Shown: positions 35,839-46,074, counted from the stretch's first letter. The stretch: DNA of 64,000 bases from Pedobacter sp. Leaf250 (GCF_920984735.1 NZ_CAKLBU010000013.1:62001-126000); one strand, 5' to 3'. A program made the numbers and translations. Notes: a model not told the origin generated them from the sequence alone.

Positions 35839-37590
35839 TTATACTTCAACAATTCTTTCGCCAATTTGTTGGCGCCACATGGCTTGATACAATCCATTTT
35901 GAGCAATTAATTCTTCATGTTTCCCTTGCTCGATAATGCGTCCTTTCTCCAATACGTAAATTACATCGGCATGTTTGATGGTTGATAAACGGTGGGCAAT
36001 TAAAATGGTAATGTGATCGGTTAAGTTAGATACGGAGCGAATGGTTTTGGTAATTTCTTCCTCGGTGATGGAATCTAATGAAGAGGTTGCCTCATCAAAT
36101 ACCAATATATCTGGCTGGCGCAATAATGCTCTGGCAATAGATAAACGTTGTTTTTCTCCGCCAGAAACCTTAACACCACCTTCGCCAATTAACGAATCCA
36201 ATCCTTTATCGGCTCTGGCCAATAGCGTTTGGCAAGCTGCCTGATTTAAAACTTTATAACACTCTTCATCGGTGGCTGTTGGGTTTACAAAAAGCAAATT
36301 TTCTCTTATGGTACCCGAAAATAGCTGCGTATCTTGAGTTACAAAACCTATTTTTTCGCGTAATGCATCTAAATCAATATCGTTGCTAGAAATCCCATTG
36401 TATAAAATCTCCCCGTCTTTTGCAGGATATAATCCAACCAAAAGCTTTACCAAGGTTGATTTTCCAGATCCTGATGGACCAACAAAAGCAATGGTTTGTC
36501 CGTTGTGGGTATCAAAGGAAATATTTTCTAATGCGTTTCTATTTGCCGTTAAATGTTTAAAACTTACCGCTTTGAAAGCAAGCTCTTTTATCTTTTTGAT
36601 TGAAATTGGATTAACAGGTTTTTTATCTACAGGTGTGCTTAAAATCTTTTTAAAGTTGCCTAATGAAACCTCTGCTTCACGCCAAGCTAAAATTACATTT
36701 CCAAGTTCTTGCAACGGACCGAAGAGGAAAAATGAATAGAAAAGGAAAGTTAAATATTGCCCAGCTGTGATGGAATTATCAAAAATCAGCAACAATAAAA
36801 CCAAAATCATTGTGCTCCTTACCAAATTTACAGTAGTGCCTTGAACGAAGCTCATGCTACGAACATATTTCACTTTCTTTAATTCCAAGCCTAAGATTTT
36901 GTAAGTCGTTTTATTTAACCGCTCAATTTCCTGATCGGCCAAACCTAAACTTTTAACCAGTTCAATATTTCTTAATGATTCGGTAGTGGAGCCTGCTAAG
37001 GCGGTTGTTTCGCCAACAATAGAGCGTTGGATGGTTTTAATTTTACGACTTAAATACCAGCTTACAAAACTAATAAGCGGAATGGCTGTGAAATAAACCA
37101 AGGTTACTTTATAACTGATGGAAACCGAATAAACGATAACGAAAATCATTCCGATTAAGCTCACAAACAAGATGCTGATGAAAGAAGTGATGAATTTTTC
37201 AGAATCTAAACGAACCTTTTGTAAAATACCCAAGGTTTCGCCACTGCGCTGATCTTCAAAAACCTGATAAGGTAGCTTCAAAGAATGTTGTAAGCCATCT
37301 GCATACATTTTTGCCCCAACTTTTTGGACAATAACACTGGTAAAATAATCCTGAAAGTTTTTAGCGATACGAGAAATCATTGCAGCACCAATGGCCAGTC
37401 CGATTAATCCCAATGAACCCCATAGGTACTGACTATAGGTTAGTTTATCTTTTTGATTGATAAAACGATCTAAAATTCTTCCGGTGATATATGGATCTAA
37501 AAGTGAAAAGCCAATATTTAAACCTGCAAGCAATAGCGCTAAAACCACAATCCACTTGTGGTTTTTCAGGTAGTCTAATAATAATCCCAT
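35839..37590 (-). CDS. ABC exporter, fused permease and ATPase
   Basis: 583 residues from ATG 37590 (MGLLLDYLKNHKW). Six helices in the N-terminal half; then FVGPSGSGKSTLVKLLVGLY (Walker A), VSGGEKQRLSIARALL (signature), DILVFDEATSSLDS (Walker B) and IAHRLSTIKHAD. It is a type IV half-exporter; substrate unknown. An in-frame ATG at 37647 lies inside the terminator hairpin of the upstream gene, so it is unlikely to be used. A minus-strand TATGTTTG directly follows the hairpin. Confidence 0.92.
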   Translation of the reverse strand: MGLLLDYLKNHKWIVVLALLLAGLNIGFSLLDPYITGRILDRFINQKDKLTYSQYLWGSLGLIGLAIGAAMISRIAKNFQDYFTSVIVQKVGAKMYADGLQHSLKLPYQVFEDQRSGETLGILQKVRLDSEKFITSFISILFVSLIGMIFVIVYSVSISYKVTLVYFTAIPLISFVSWYLSRKIKTIQRSIVGETTALAGSTTESLRNIELVKSLGLADQEIERLNKTTYKILGLELKKVKYVRSMSFVQGTTVNLVRSTMILVLLLLIFDNSITAGQYLTFLFYSFFLFGPLQELGNVILAWREAEVSLGNFKKILSTPVDKKPVNPISIKKIKELAFKAVSFKHLTANRNALENISFDTHNGQTIAFVGPSGSGKSTLVKLLVGLYPAKDGEILYNGISSNDIDLDALREKIGFVTQDTQLFSGTIRENLLFVNPTATDEECYKVLNQAACQTLLARADKGLDSLIGEGGVKVSGGEKQRLSIARALLRQPDILVFDEATSSLDSITEEEITKTIRSVSNLTDHITILIAHRLSTIKHADVIYVLEKGRIIEQGKHEELIAQNGLYQAMWRQQIGERIVEV

Positions 37591-37620
37591 TAAAGTTTTG
37601 TTGTTTGTAAATGCAAACAT

Positions 37621-37658
37621 AAAAAAAGGGAATGGATAAAAATCCATTCCCTTTTTTT
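37621..37658 (-). terminator. Terminator of the Oar-like receptor gene
   Basis: Perfect 17-bp stem (37621-37637 with 37642-37658), loop AAAA, with A and T runs at both ends, so it can work in both directions. On the minus strand it closes the TonB-receptor gene. Confidence 0.92.
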
Positions 37659-37695
37659 ATGACTTTTTGGAAAGATACAGCCTATCTTCCTGTGA

Positions 37696-40600
37696 CTAAA
37701 ATCCGTATCTCAAACCGATTTGTGCCTGCCAAGGGTTACCCGTTGGCACTACAATTCCCGAATTATTAATGCGGTAATTAAATTGACGGTTAGCCGTGTC
37801 GTAATTGGCTACCGCAGGAGTGGTGACACCACCAGTTGTGCTTGCCGGAATTCCTAAGCCATAGATTGCCTGTGTACCTAAGTTTTCAGATGTTCCCCAG
37901 GTTTTTCTAAATAAGTTGGCTACGTTAAATAAATCGCCAGAAATTTCAAGACTTTGTTTTCTTCCATTGCCAAACTTAATTTGATAAGCAAGCCTTAAAT
38001 CAATAGTGCCATAGAAGCCATTAATTCCGCCATTACGCTCGGCAAAAGTACCCTCATATTTTAAAATATAATCTTTTAAACTCTGGCTTGCTAATGGATT
38101 ATCCAATAATGCTTGCAAACCGTTGCGAACATTTGCTGGAACACTAGGATTGTTTCTATCAAATATAAAAGCTAAATCATTGGTAGATACAAAATCGCCA
38201 TTGGTGTTACCACCAGATAATAAACTATATCTTGTTCCACCAATTGCTGAATAACGTATACCTGCTTTGATTCCGTAGAATGAAGGTAAAGTACCATACA
38301 CAACTACTTTATTGCGAAACTGACTATTTGAGTAAGTCATTTGGCTTAAGTTCCTTGGATCATCTACTACTGGTAATGATAATGTAGCGGAGTTGGCCAC
38401 GTTTCCATTATATGAAGTATTGTCCTTTGCATCATTCCAGGTATAACTTGCAGTAATTTCACCATCTTTGAAATATCTCCAGGTACCATCAACCACAACA
38501 GCAAATTGGTTTACTTTTCCTTTGCTGTTTAATTCCAATACTCTACCAAATGAAGTGGTAGTTAGTCTTCCTGTTTTCCAGTCTGCTACACCATTTGATG
38601 GAATTGAAGGTACAAATACACCTCTGTTCCCTTCATTAGCCAATGTAAAATACGGTGTGGCAGCCATGTTTCTATCCACATACATGTAATTGTTGCGGGC
38701 CAAGGTTGCAAAAGCAGTTACACCTAAACGAATTTTATCGTTGATTAATTTACTGTATGATAAATTGGCTTTATAAACCACAGGCAATTTAGCATCTTCA
38801 GCATAGGTATTGATGGTTGCCAATTGTGATGCAGCTAAAGTAGGTGCTTGTCCGCCATTTCTGTAATCGTTAAAATTTGGAGTAGGTACAGCAGCTCCGG
38901 TTACGTCAACAGTTCCGAAGTGCTTTCCATCAAAAGTTAAGTTGTTAATCGTTACATAATTGTTAACGTCTGAACCAAAAATACCGGCACCGAAACGTAG
39001 ATAATCTGTATGTTTCTCATTAACATCCCAATTGAATTGGATACGTGGCTGAATTAAAAACTGCTTTAACTTGTGGTCAGTTCTTACACCAATCGCATCA
39101 AACAATTGCTGGTTTAGCGGAGATGTTGGATAGCTGCTGTAATCAAGACGTAAGCCTCCTGTAAAATCCAGACCTTTTCCAAGCTGCGTTTGCATTTGAC
39201 CATAAATGGCCGAGTTTAATAATTTACCCACCACTGTTGGATCGGCAACCAATGGCACCTCTCTATAATAACGGTTTGCTATGAGGTTATCGAAATTTTG
39301 TAATGAAGTTTGTACGTTTCCTGCCGCTGCGGTACCTGAGTTGGTAAATTCAAATCTTCCGTTCACTTCACTTCCATACAACGATTTTGCATGCGTGTAC
39401 ATGATATCCACACCAAAAGTAAATTTAATTTTGTCGGTGTTGTAGTAAAGATTATCAACCAATTGGAAAACGTTATTGGTAAATCCTTCCTGACCAAAGC
39501 GATGGCCACCAATTTGAATGGCACTGGTAACGTTGCTTCCGTTTGATAATGTTGAACCTAAATTACCCACAACTGCTCTTGGAATAGCGTATGACAATTG
39601 ATCGTTTTGTGTACTCGCCTGATAAGTGTATAGATGTTGAACTTTTAATTCATTGGTTACCTTGCTGCTAATGGTAGAACGCAATGTTGCCAATAAACTA
39701 TTATCAACGTTTTTATCGTTTCCGTAACTTTCGTAAAAGTTTATCGCTGTATTATCAGCCAGGCCAAGTGGGTTTCTATCGTTTGTATAATTATCTCTAA
39801 CGGTTAATAGATTTTTCTCATCAATTTGCCAATCTAAACGAAGAAAACCTGCATCAGTACCTCTTTTTTTATCGAAAGAACCATATTGAGCACTATTGGC
39901 CACACCGTATTTGTTTCTTGCAACAGCTAAGAAACTACTTAAAGTGGCGTTTGTAACGTTAAAACGAGCTTCATCAGCAAGAGAGCCAATATCAGCAATA
40001 ATTAACGGGCGAGAATCTCTTTGGTGATCCCATGCTGCAAAATAATGTAATTTATCTTTGATGATTGGTCCGCCTAAGCTAAATCCATATTGATAAGTAG
40101 AGAAATCGTTTACTCTTTTATTTCCTCTGATGTCGTAACTGCTGGCTAAAAAATCTGCCCTGTTGTAAGCAAATGCACTTCCTGTAGTTTCGTTTGTTCC
40201 TGATTTTGTTACTGCACTGATGGTTCCACCGCCGGCACGACCCAAACTTACATCGTATTGGTTGGTTACAACCTTAAACTCACGAACGCTCTCTATTGAG
40301 ATTGAATAAGGTGCACCACTTCGGCTAGTTGTACTTCCTGATGATGTTGGGTTTTTTGCAGTCATACCATCAATGGTAAAGTTGGTTGAAGAACCCAGCT
40401 GACCAGAAATACCACCAGGACCAGCTAAAGGTGACAGGTCAGTTAAACTGGAGAAGTTACGTCCGTTTACTGGCAATAGATTCATTGTTTTTGATGAAAT
40501 TTCAGTTGAAGCTCCAAATTGCTGTGCTTTGTTTCTTAATGCAGAACCGTTAACCTCAACACCACCCAGGTTTTGAGAAGTTTCTTGCATGTTAATTGGG

Positions 40601-40914
40601 ATTTTAACAGCATCACCCTGGTTTAACATAAAACCAGTTCTATTTTGTTCAGCATAGCCAATATAAACTGCCTTTACCGTGTAAGGCCCACCCAATGGAA
40701 GTTCTTTAAAAGTGTATTCGCCATTGGCATTGGTAGAAGTTCTGGTGGTAAAACCAGTAGAGTTGTTTTTAATTTGAACGGAAACTCCAGGGATGGGTTT
40801 CTTTTGTTCATCCGTTATAATACCGGATATGGATGCCTGGGTAGTTTGTGCAATTGCTGAATGGGTAGCAAATGACAATAGCAGCATCACTGCAACTAGT
40901 AAATTTTTCATCAT
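37696..40914 (-). CDS. Oar-like TonB-dependent outer membrane receptor
   Basis: 1072 residues. Signal peptide 1-22 (ends AIAQ). A carboxypeptidase-regulatory-like domain follows (ASISGIITDEQKKPIPGVSV, about 27-110), then a plug region with INGRNFSS-type sequence (LLPVNGRNFSSLTDLSPLA) and SVREFKVVTNQYDVSLGRAG, then a long beta-barrel that ends in IGLRYGF with a terminal Phe. This is the Oar branch of TonB receptors, which move large or unknown ligands, and in myxobacteria is linked to protein export in development. No SusD partner is adjacent, so the ligand is unclear. Confidence 0.92.
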   Translation of the reverse strand: MMKNLLVAVMLLLSFATHSAIAQTTQASISGIITDEQKKPIPGVSVQIKNNSTGFTTRTSTNANGEYTFKELPLGGPYTVKAVYIGYAEQNRTGFMLNQGDAVKIPINMQETSQNLGGVEVNGSALRNKAQQFGASTEISSKTMNLLPVNGRNFSSLTDLSPLAGPGGISGQLGSSTNFTIDGMTAKNPTSSGSTTSRSGAPYSISIESVREFKVVTNQYDVSLGRAGGGTISAVTKSGTNETTGSAFAYNRADFLASSYDIRGNKRVNDFSTYQYGFSLGGPIIKDKLHYFAAWDHQRDSRPLIIADIGSLADEARFNVTNATLSSFLAVARNKYGVANSAQYGSFDKKRGTDAGFLRLDWQIDEKNLLTVRDNYTNDRNPLGLADNTAINFYESYGNDKNVDNSLLATLRSTISSKVTNELKVQHLYTYQASTQNDQLSYAIPRAVVGNLGSTLSNGSNVTSAIQIGGHRFGQEGFTNNVFQLVDNLYYNTDKIKFTFGVDIMYTHAKSLYGSEVNGRFEFTNSGTAAAGNVQTSLQNFDNLIANRYYREVPLVADPTVVGKLLNSAIYGQMQTQLGKGLDFTGGLRLDYSSYPTSPLNQQLFDAIGVRTDHKLKQFLIQPRIQFNWDVNEKHTDYLRFGAGIFGSDVNNYVTINNLTFDGKHFGTVDVTGAAVPTPNFNDYRNGGQAPTLAASQLATINTYAEDAKLPVVYKANLSYSKLINDKIRLGVTAFATLARNNYMYVDRNMAATPYFTLANEGNRGVFVPSIPSNGVADWKTGRLTTTSFGRVLELNSKGKVNQFAVVVDGTWRYFKDGEITASYTWNDAKDNTSYNGNVANSATLSLPVVDDPRNLSQMTYSNSQFRNKVVVYGTLPSFYGIKAGIRYSAIGGTRYSLLSGGNTNGDFVSTNDLAFIFDRNNPSVPANVRNGLQALLDNPLASQSLKDYILKYEGTFAERNGGINGFYGTIDLRLAYQIKFGNGRKQSLEISGDLFNVANLFRKTWGTSENLGTQAIYGLGIPASTTGGVTTPAVANYDTANRQFNYRINNSGIVVPTGNPWQAQIGLRYGF

Positions 40915-41105
40915 TGTTTGATTTTTTTAATAGGTTATGATGCTTGCATGAGCTTGTGCAATATTGATTTTTGCTCTTGCAGGTTTCATCATGATTAGTT
41001 CTGATTTTTATGATGCAAAATTGTAGTTGTAGTGTTAAGCTAGATTCGATTTTATGTTATCAAATGATTTATAAATTGGTTGATTTATGAATTAATGTTA
41101 AAATA

Positions 41106-41139
41106 AAAAACGGCCAATAAATTAATATTGGCCGTTTTC
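41106..41139 (-). terminator. Terminator of the amidohydrolase pair
   Basis: AAAACGGCCAATA (41108-41120) pairs perfectly with TATTGGCCGTTTT (41127-41139); T-run on the minus strand. It lies 18 bases after the stop of the 440-residue gene. Confidence 0.92.
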
Positions 41140-41157
41140 TGTTAAGTTATTGTGAAT

Positions 41158-42468
41158 TTACTTCTTTTCCGAAGTATACTTATCGCTGAATTTTTTATCC
41201 AATTGTTTGTGCAAGTTATCCAGGTTGATATCTCTTCCCTGAATAAACGCCTGTTCTACTTTATTGGTTCTCATATCCAGAGCATCGCCGGCAGAAATAA
41301 AGAACGTAGCGTCTTTGCCAGTCTCGATACTGCCAGTAGTTTTATCAACGCCCATTACCTTTGCCGCATTTAATGTAATGGTAGATAAGGCCTTTTCTTT
41401 ATCCAATCCCCAGGCTGTAACTGTTCCAGCCATAAAAGGCAGATTACGTTGTTGCCAATAACCATCAATACTCAATACTACATTCAAGCCTGCATTTGCT
41501 AAAACTGCCGCATTTTTATAAGGCATATTTACATCATCATCATTATTGTTTGGCAAAGCATGAGGTTGTTTAACCACCAGACTGATATTATTTTCTTTTA
41601 AGAAATCGATCACCAAATAAGCTTCATCAGCTCCGGTAATTACAGGAGTAATTCCGAATTTCTTAGCGAAATTTACGGCAGCAACAATGTCTTTCTGACT
41701 ATCAGCTGAGATAAACAGTTTTTCCTGGCCAGAGAAAACCTTTTTCATGGCATCAAAGCGATTGTTGATTACTTCGGGTTTACCCATTTCAGAGTAAGCT
41801 TTTGCTTCTGCAAAGAAAGACGTCAGTTGGGCAACTGCTGCTTGAGTTCTTTCTGATAAAGCTTCAGGCGACATTTGCGGTCTGCCAAAACCACCAAAAC
41901 CGCCCCTAAAGCGTGGCGTAACCGGCCAGCTCATGTGCATGGCATCATCGGTTTTAATCGCTGCATCTTCCCAATTCCATGCATCCAGTTGCACAACTGA
42001 TGAACTTCCGGAAACGGTGCCACCTTGTGGTGTAGGCTGCGCCATTAAAATACCATTGCTACGTAACGTTGCCGGAACTTTCGAATCGGTATTATAGGCA
42101 ACAATAGAGCGAATGTGCGAATTGAAATCGCCAATTTCCTGATAATCCAAAGTTGCTTTAATTGATTCAGTTTCTGCTAAACCTAAATTGGTGGTCGCAG
42201 CAATGAAACCTGGATAAATGTGCTTTCCGGTGGCTACAATACGGCTCACATCATCAGCAGGCACCTGGCCATTTGCAGTAACCGAAATAATTTTTCCATT
42301 ACTGAAAAGAATAGTTCCATTTTCGATCACTGTTCCATTGCCTACATGTACAGTTGCGCCAGTAATGGCGATGGTTTTAGTTTGTTTTTTAGCTGGCGAA
42401 ATGTTTGCCTGGGCAAAACACATCAGGCTTGTTGCCGAAAAAGCCAGACTCATTAAATATTTTTTCAT
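41158..42468 (-). CDS. Secreted amidohydrolase-like protein lacking the HxH metal site
   Basis: 436 residues from ATG 42468. Signal peptide MKKYLMSLAFSATSLMCFAQ. The composite amidohydrolase fold is seen in ITGATVHVGNGTVIENGTIL and, at the end, GVDKTTGSIETGKDATFFIS. The strand that normally carries the HxH metal ligands reads HIYPGFIAATTNLGLAE, so both His are gone. A deaminase/hydrolase with a binuclear centre is therefore unlikely; it may be a partner of the large protein next to it. ATG 42480 would overlap the upstream gene by 11 bases; from 42468 there is a 1-base gap. Confidence 0.88.
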   Translation of the reverse strand: MKKYLMSLAFSATSLMCFAQANISPAKKQTKTIAITGATVHVGNGTVIENGTILFSNGKIISVTANGQVPADDVSRIVATGKHIYPGFIAATTNLGLAETESIKATLDYQEIGDFNSHIRSIVAYNTDSKVPATLRSNGILMAQPTPQGGTVSGSSSVVQLDAWNWEDAAIKTDDAMHMSWPVTPRFRGGFGGFGRPQMSPEALSERTQAAVAQLTSFFAEAKAYSEMGKPEVINNRFDAMKKVFSGQEKLFISADSQKDIVAAVNFAKKFGITPVITGADEAYLVIDFLKENNISLVVKQPHALPNNNDDDVNMPYKNAAVLANAGLNVVLSIDGYWQQRNLPFMAGTVTAWGLDKEKALSTITLNAAKVMGVDKTTGSIETGKDATFFISAGDALDMRTNKVEQAFIQGRDINLDNLHKQLDKKFSDKYTSEKK

Positions 42469-42469
42469 G

Positions 42470-45400
42470 TTAGTGTGCATGTTCTTTCTCGGTTAATTCT
42501 GCTGAATAATTTTCTAAAGTTTCGCAATTGTACAAACGTGGTGCATCTCCCATTGGGCGTTGCATTCTGCCGCCTTTACTTTTGCTTTCTAACATTTTTT
42601 GAATCAAACGTGCTTTTTCAGCTTGCTGCGATTTAATTACCTGCGCATCTTTTTCGATATCCCAATAAGCAATACCATCAACAAATGTTTTCTCTGCTTT
42701 TGCGTAGATTGAAAGGGGATTAGCAGTCCAGATCACCACATCAGCATCTTTACCAGGCTTTAAACTTCCCACTTTATCATCAATATGAAGCATACGGGCA
42801 GGGTTCAAAGTCACAAATTTTAATGCATCTTCTTCAGGAACATTTCCATAAAGAACAGATTTTCCAGCTTCCTGATTCAAGTGACGGGCCATTTCTGCAT
42901 CATCGGAGTTAAAAGCAGTAGTTACACCCACATTGTGCATAATTTTTCCATTGTAAGGAATGGCTTCAGCAACCTCATTTTTATAAGCCCACCAGTCAGA
43001 AAAGGTTGAACCTGCAATACCATGTGCTTTCATTTTATCAGCCACTTTATAACCTTCTAAAATGTGGGTAAAAGTGTTGATTTTAAATCCTAAGCTATCG
43101 GCTACGTGAATTAACATGTTGATTTCGCTCTGTACATAAGAGTGGCAAGTGATGAAACGTTTGTTGTTCAGGATTTCAACGATTGCATCCAGTTCCAAAT
43201 CTCTGCGAACGCTGTTGCCTTTAACCTTCATTGCTTTTTCGTATTCTTTAGCACGGGTAAATTCATCCACAAAAGTTTGCTCTACACCCATACGCGTAAC
43301 CGGGAAACGGGCACCTGTACCAAAGTTACTTTGCTTTACATTCTCTCCAAGAGCGAACTTGATGAACCCATCGGCACCAGCGAATTTTAATTCTTCAGGT
43401 GATTTACCCCAACGAAGTTTAATCAATTGCGATTGGCCTCCAACCGGATTTGCCGAGCCGTGTAAAATATGAGAAGTGGTAACGCCACCAGCCAACTGGC
43501 GATAAATGTTTACATCCTCAGAATTGATGATGTCTGCAATGCGAACTTCGGCAGAAACTGATTGTGCGCCCTCGTTAATTCCACCGGCGCCAGCAATGTG
43601 CGAGTGCTCATCGATGATACCTGCGGTAATGTGTTTGCCTGTAGCATCAATTACTTTTGCACCGCTGGCAGATAGATTTTTGCCAACGGCTTTAATTTTT
43701 CCATTTTCTAACAATACATCAGCATTTTGAAGGATGCCATCTTTTTCATTTGTCCAAACGGTACCATTTTTAATCAAAACGGTTTCTACTTTTGGTAATT
43801 CCGTGGCACCGAAAGCTGTGAATGGATAAATTAGAGAACCTACCGCTAACGAAGGTTTTGGCTCATCTTTTTTCGGCATTTCTTTTGCCGCTTCTTTAAA
43901 AGTTGCTGTAAATTTCCCTGCCGATCCATCGGCCAAAGCCGATTCGCCTTTGATGGTAATTGGGTTTGCAGAAGTAATGTATCCACTCAAACGCACATCA
44001 CCTTTTGGGTTTTTCTTCAGATTGAAATTGATGCTTACCCAGTCGCCATTTCTGGTGAAAGTTGCAGTAGTTTTAACGCTATCTACACCAGTCCTTTCAA
44101 TTGCAGCAGTTGAACCGCCACCCGTTCCGGTGATTTTTAGAGTTAAAGCGCCAACGCCATCAACATTTAAATTGTAAGTTCCACGCACATCGCTCACATC
44201 CATTTTGTTAACAATGAAACGCTTGCCCTGAACCCAATTTTCGAAAATGATATTTCCGTTTTTAAATAAGTTATCGGATGAAATTAAGAAATTGGCCACT
44301 TTACCTTTTTCTAACGATCCTACTTTATCGTTAATGCCTAAAAGTTCAGCAGGAATTGTGGTTACAGCAGCTAATGCTTGTTTTTCAGTTAAGCCATTTT
44401 CTATCGCAGTGCGAATATTGGCCCAAAAATCGCGACTGTTTTCCAATCCAAAAGCCGTTAAAGCAAACTTAACACCAGCTTTTTCTAAAGCTGCCGGATT
44501 AGTTGGTGCCAATTCCCAACCTTTCATTTGCGATAAAGTTACGTTTCTGGCTTCTGCCGGATCTTCTACATCATATGCTTTTGGAAAAGATAAAGGAACG
44601 ATCAAACTGGCACCTGTTGCTTTTACTTCGTTGATGCGTTGATATTCATCACCACCCGACTTAATAATAAACTTTTTGCCAAATTCTTTTCCAATTTTAT
44701 CAGCACGAAGTACATTCTGCCAGCCATCAACCTCAAAAATTTGCGGAATGCTCTGTTGCTTTCCGAATTCGTCCAATGAAATGTTGTATTCATCTTTTTG
44801 TTTGCCATACCAAGCTGCGTCATAATATGTTTGGCGTAACAACGCGATAGATCCCATTAAAGAAGTTGGATAATCGTTTGATGAAGTGCCTTTATTGAAA
44901 GAATAATTTGCTGCGGTCTGATCTTTTAAAATTACACTGTTATCAGCACCTTCGTTTAATGTTACTGCACTTGAAACGCCACGGGCAATACCATCGCGAC
45001 TGATTACATTCACACTTCCAAAACCTACTTTACGTAATTCATCAGCTTTTTTAGTATCAACAGAAAAAATATTTTTTACATAAGTTTCTGGTCTGATGGC
45101 TTCGTTCCAACCGTAAGCACCTTTTTTTGTTGAAACAAAAATAGATTGGCGTTGTCCACCAAATCCACGAGCCTGGGCGGGTGCTTCTGCAATTCCGTAA
45201 TTCGAAAAAGCATCAACCATTGAGGGGTAAATAAATTTTCCTTTCAAATCTACTACCACATAACCTTTTGGCACAGCAACACCAGCGCCTACTGCCTGAA
45301 TGGTTTGTCCTTTGATTAGTAAGGTAGCATTTGTTAAGGTTTGATTGGCATTTACTACAATGGTGGCGTTTGTAAAAGCAAACATTCCTGGTCGGGTATC

Positions 45401-45490
45401 AAAAGAACCATTTACAGGGAAAGTAGTTTGTTGTGCAAACATGATTGTAGTAGAAAATACCATCGCAATAGCGAGTAAAATTTTCTTCAT
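42470..45490 (-). CDS. Secreted tandem amidohydrolase: inactive N-module, intact C-module
   Basis: 1006 residues. Signal peptide 1-19 (ends MFAQ). The first amidohydrolase-like module spans about 30-430; its metal strand reads IYPSMVDAFSNYG (residues 87-99) with no HxH. A beta-rich linker (about 440-560) follows. The second module (about 575-975) keeps the site: IIDEHSHIAG with His629 and His631, then TCHSY, FTHILEGY and FNSDDAE supply further His and Asp ligands. Both modules end in a KVGSLEKGK / KVGSLKPGKDAD motif of this superfamily. The substrate is unknown; imidazolonepropionase-like or peptidase-like enzymes are candidates. Confidence 0.9.
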   Translation of the reverse strand: MKKILLAIAMVFSTTIMFAQQTTFPVNGSFDTRPGMFAFTNATIVVNANQTLTNATLLIKGQTIQAVGAGVAVPKGYVVVDLKGKFIYPSMVDAFSNYGIAEAPAQARGFGGQRQSIFVSTKKGAYGWNEAIRPETYVKNIFSVDTKKADELRKVGFGSVNVISRDGIARGVSSAVTLNEGADNSVILKDQTAANYSFNKGTSSNDYPTSLMGSIALLRQTYYDAAWYGKQKDEYNISLDEFGKQQSIPQIFEVDGWQNVLRADKIGKEFGKKFIIKSGGDEYQRINEVKATGASLIVPLSFPKAYDVEDPAEARNVTLSQMKGWELAPTNPAALEKAGVKFALTAFGLENSRDFWANIRTAIENGLTEKQALAAVTTIPAELLGINDKVGSLEKGKVANFLISSDNLFKNGNIIFENWVQGKRFIVNKMDVSDVRGTYNLNVDGVGALTLKITGTGGGSTAAIERTGVDSVKTTATFTRNGDWVSINFNLKKNPKGDVRLSGYITSANPITIKGESALADGSAGKFTATFKEAAKEMPKKDEPKPSLAVGSLIYPFTAFGATELPKVETVLIKNGTVWTNEKDGILQNADVLLENGKIKAVGKNLSASGAKVIDATGKHITAGIIDEHSHIAGAGGINEGAQSVSAEVRIADIINSEDVNIYRQLAGGVTTSHILHGSANPVGGQSQLIKLRWGKSPEELKFAGADGFIKFALGENVKQSNFGTGARFPVTRMGVEQTFVDEFTRAKEYEKAMKVKGNSVRRDLELDAIVEILNNKRFITCHSYVQSEINMLIHVADSLGFKINTFTHILEGYKVADKMKAHGIAGSTFSDWWAYKNEVAEAIPYNGKIMHNVGVTTAFNSDDAEMARHLNQEAGKSVLYGNVPEEDALKFVTLNPARMLHIDDKVGSLKPGKDADVVIWTANPLSIYAKAEKTFVDGIAYWDIEKDAQVIKSQQAEKARLIQKMLESKSKGGRMQRPMGDAPRLYNCETLENYSAELTEKEHAH

Positions 45491-45575
45491 GATCAGTTTA
45501 GGGGTTTATTTTGTTTAAAACTAATATAAATTAGTGTTGGTTGCGCTGAATATCCTATTTTTTACAATTAATGCC

Positions 45576-45583
45576 TATTTTTG
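45576..45583 (+). promoter_or_regulatory. -7 box upstream of the four-helix membrane protein
   Basis: TATTTTTG fits TAnnTTTG and lies between an in-frame ATG (45571) and the preferred ATG (45604), which supports the later start. No -33 at the right distance. Confidence 0.4.
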
Positions 45584-45603
45584 AGGAAACATATTTTAGA
45601 AAA

Positions 45604-46050
45604 ATGTACAATATCTTAAAATCTGCGCACTCTGGATGGCGCTACATCGTATTAATATTATTGGTTGCGGCAGTTGTTAATGCTTTATCGGGCTGGTTAG
45701 GCAAAAAGACTTATACGGAAGGCAATCGCAAGCTGAATGTTTTTACATTAATTAGTGCGCATATTCAATTATTAATCGGATTGGTAATGTATTTTTTAGG
45801 TGATTGGTATAAAACAGATAGTAGCAATGCTGTTGGCCGCTATTGGAAAATGGAACACATTAGCATGATGATAATTGCTATTATTCTAATTACTGTTGGA
45901 AATTCAAAATCAAAAAAAATTACAGAAGCCGTGGCTAAGCACCGTACTATTGCCATCTTTTTCGGTTTGGCTTTAATCTTAATAATTATAACCATTTTCT
46001 TGATGGTTAAGGATGTGCCAGGAAGATCATTTTTCGGTATGACCCATTAA
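45604..46050 (+). CDS. Four-helix membrane protein with conserved His at helix ends (cytochrome b-like?)
   Basis: 148 residues from ATG 45604. Four membrane helices (about 13-31, 45-65, 84-102, 113-136). His residues appear at helix boundaries: LKSAHSGWRYI, ISAHIQLLIG, MEHISMM and AKHRTIAI. This pattern resembles small b-type cytochromes, and similar Bacteroidota proteins are, as I recall, often labelled cytochrome B, but haem binding is not proven. It precedes the trp leader by about 60 bases on the same strand without an obvious terminator between. Confidence 0.65.
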   Translation: MYNILKSAHSGWRYIVLILLVAAVVNALSGWLGKKTYTEGNRKLNVFTLISAHIQLLIGLVMYFLGDWYKTDSSNAVGRYWKMEHISMMIIAIILITVGNSKSKKITEAVAKHRTIAIFFGLALILIIITIFLMVKDVPGRSFFGMTH

Positions 46051-46074
46051 ATAATAAAACTATTATCATAAATA

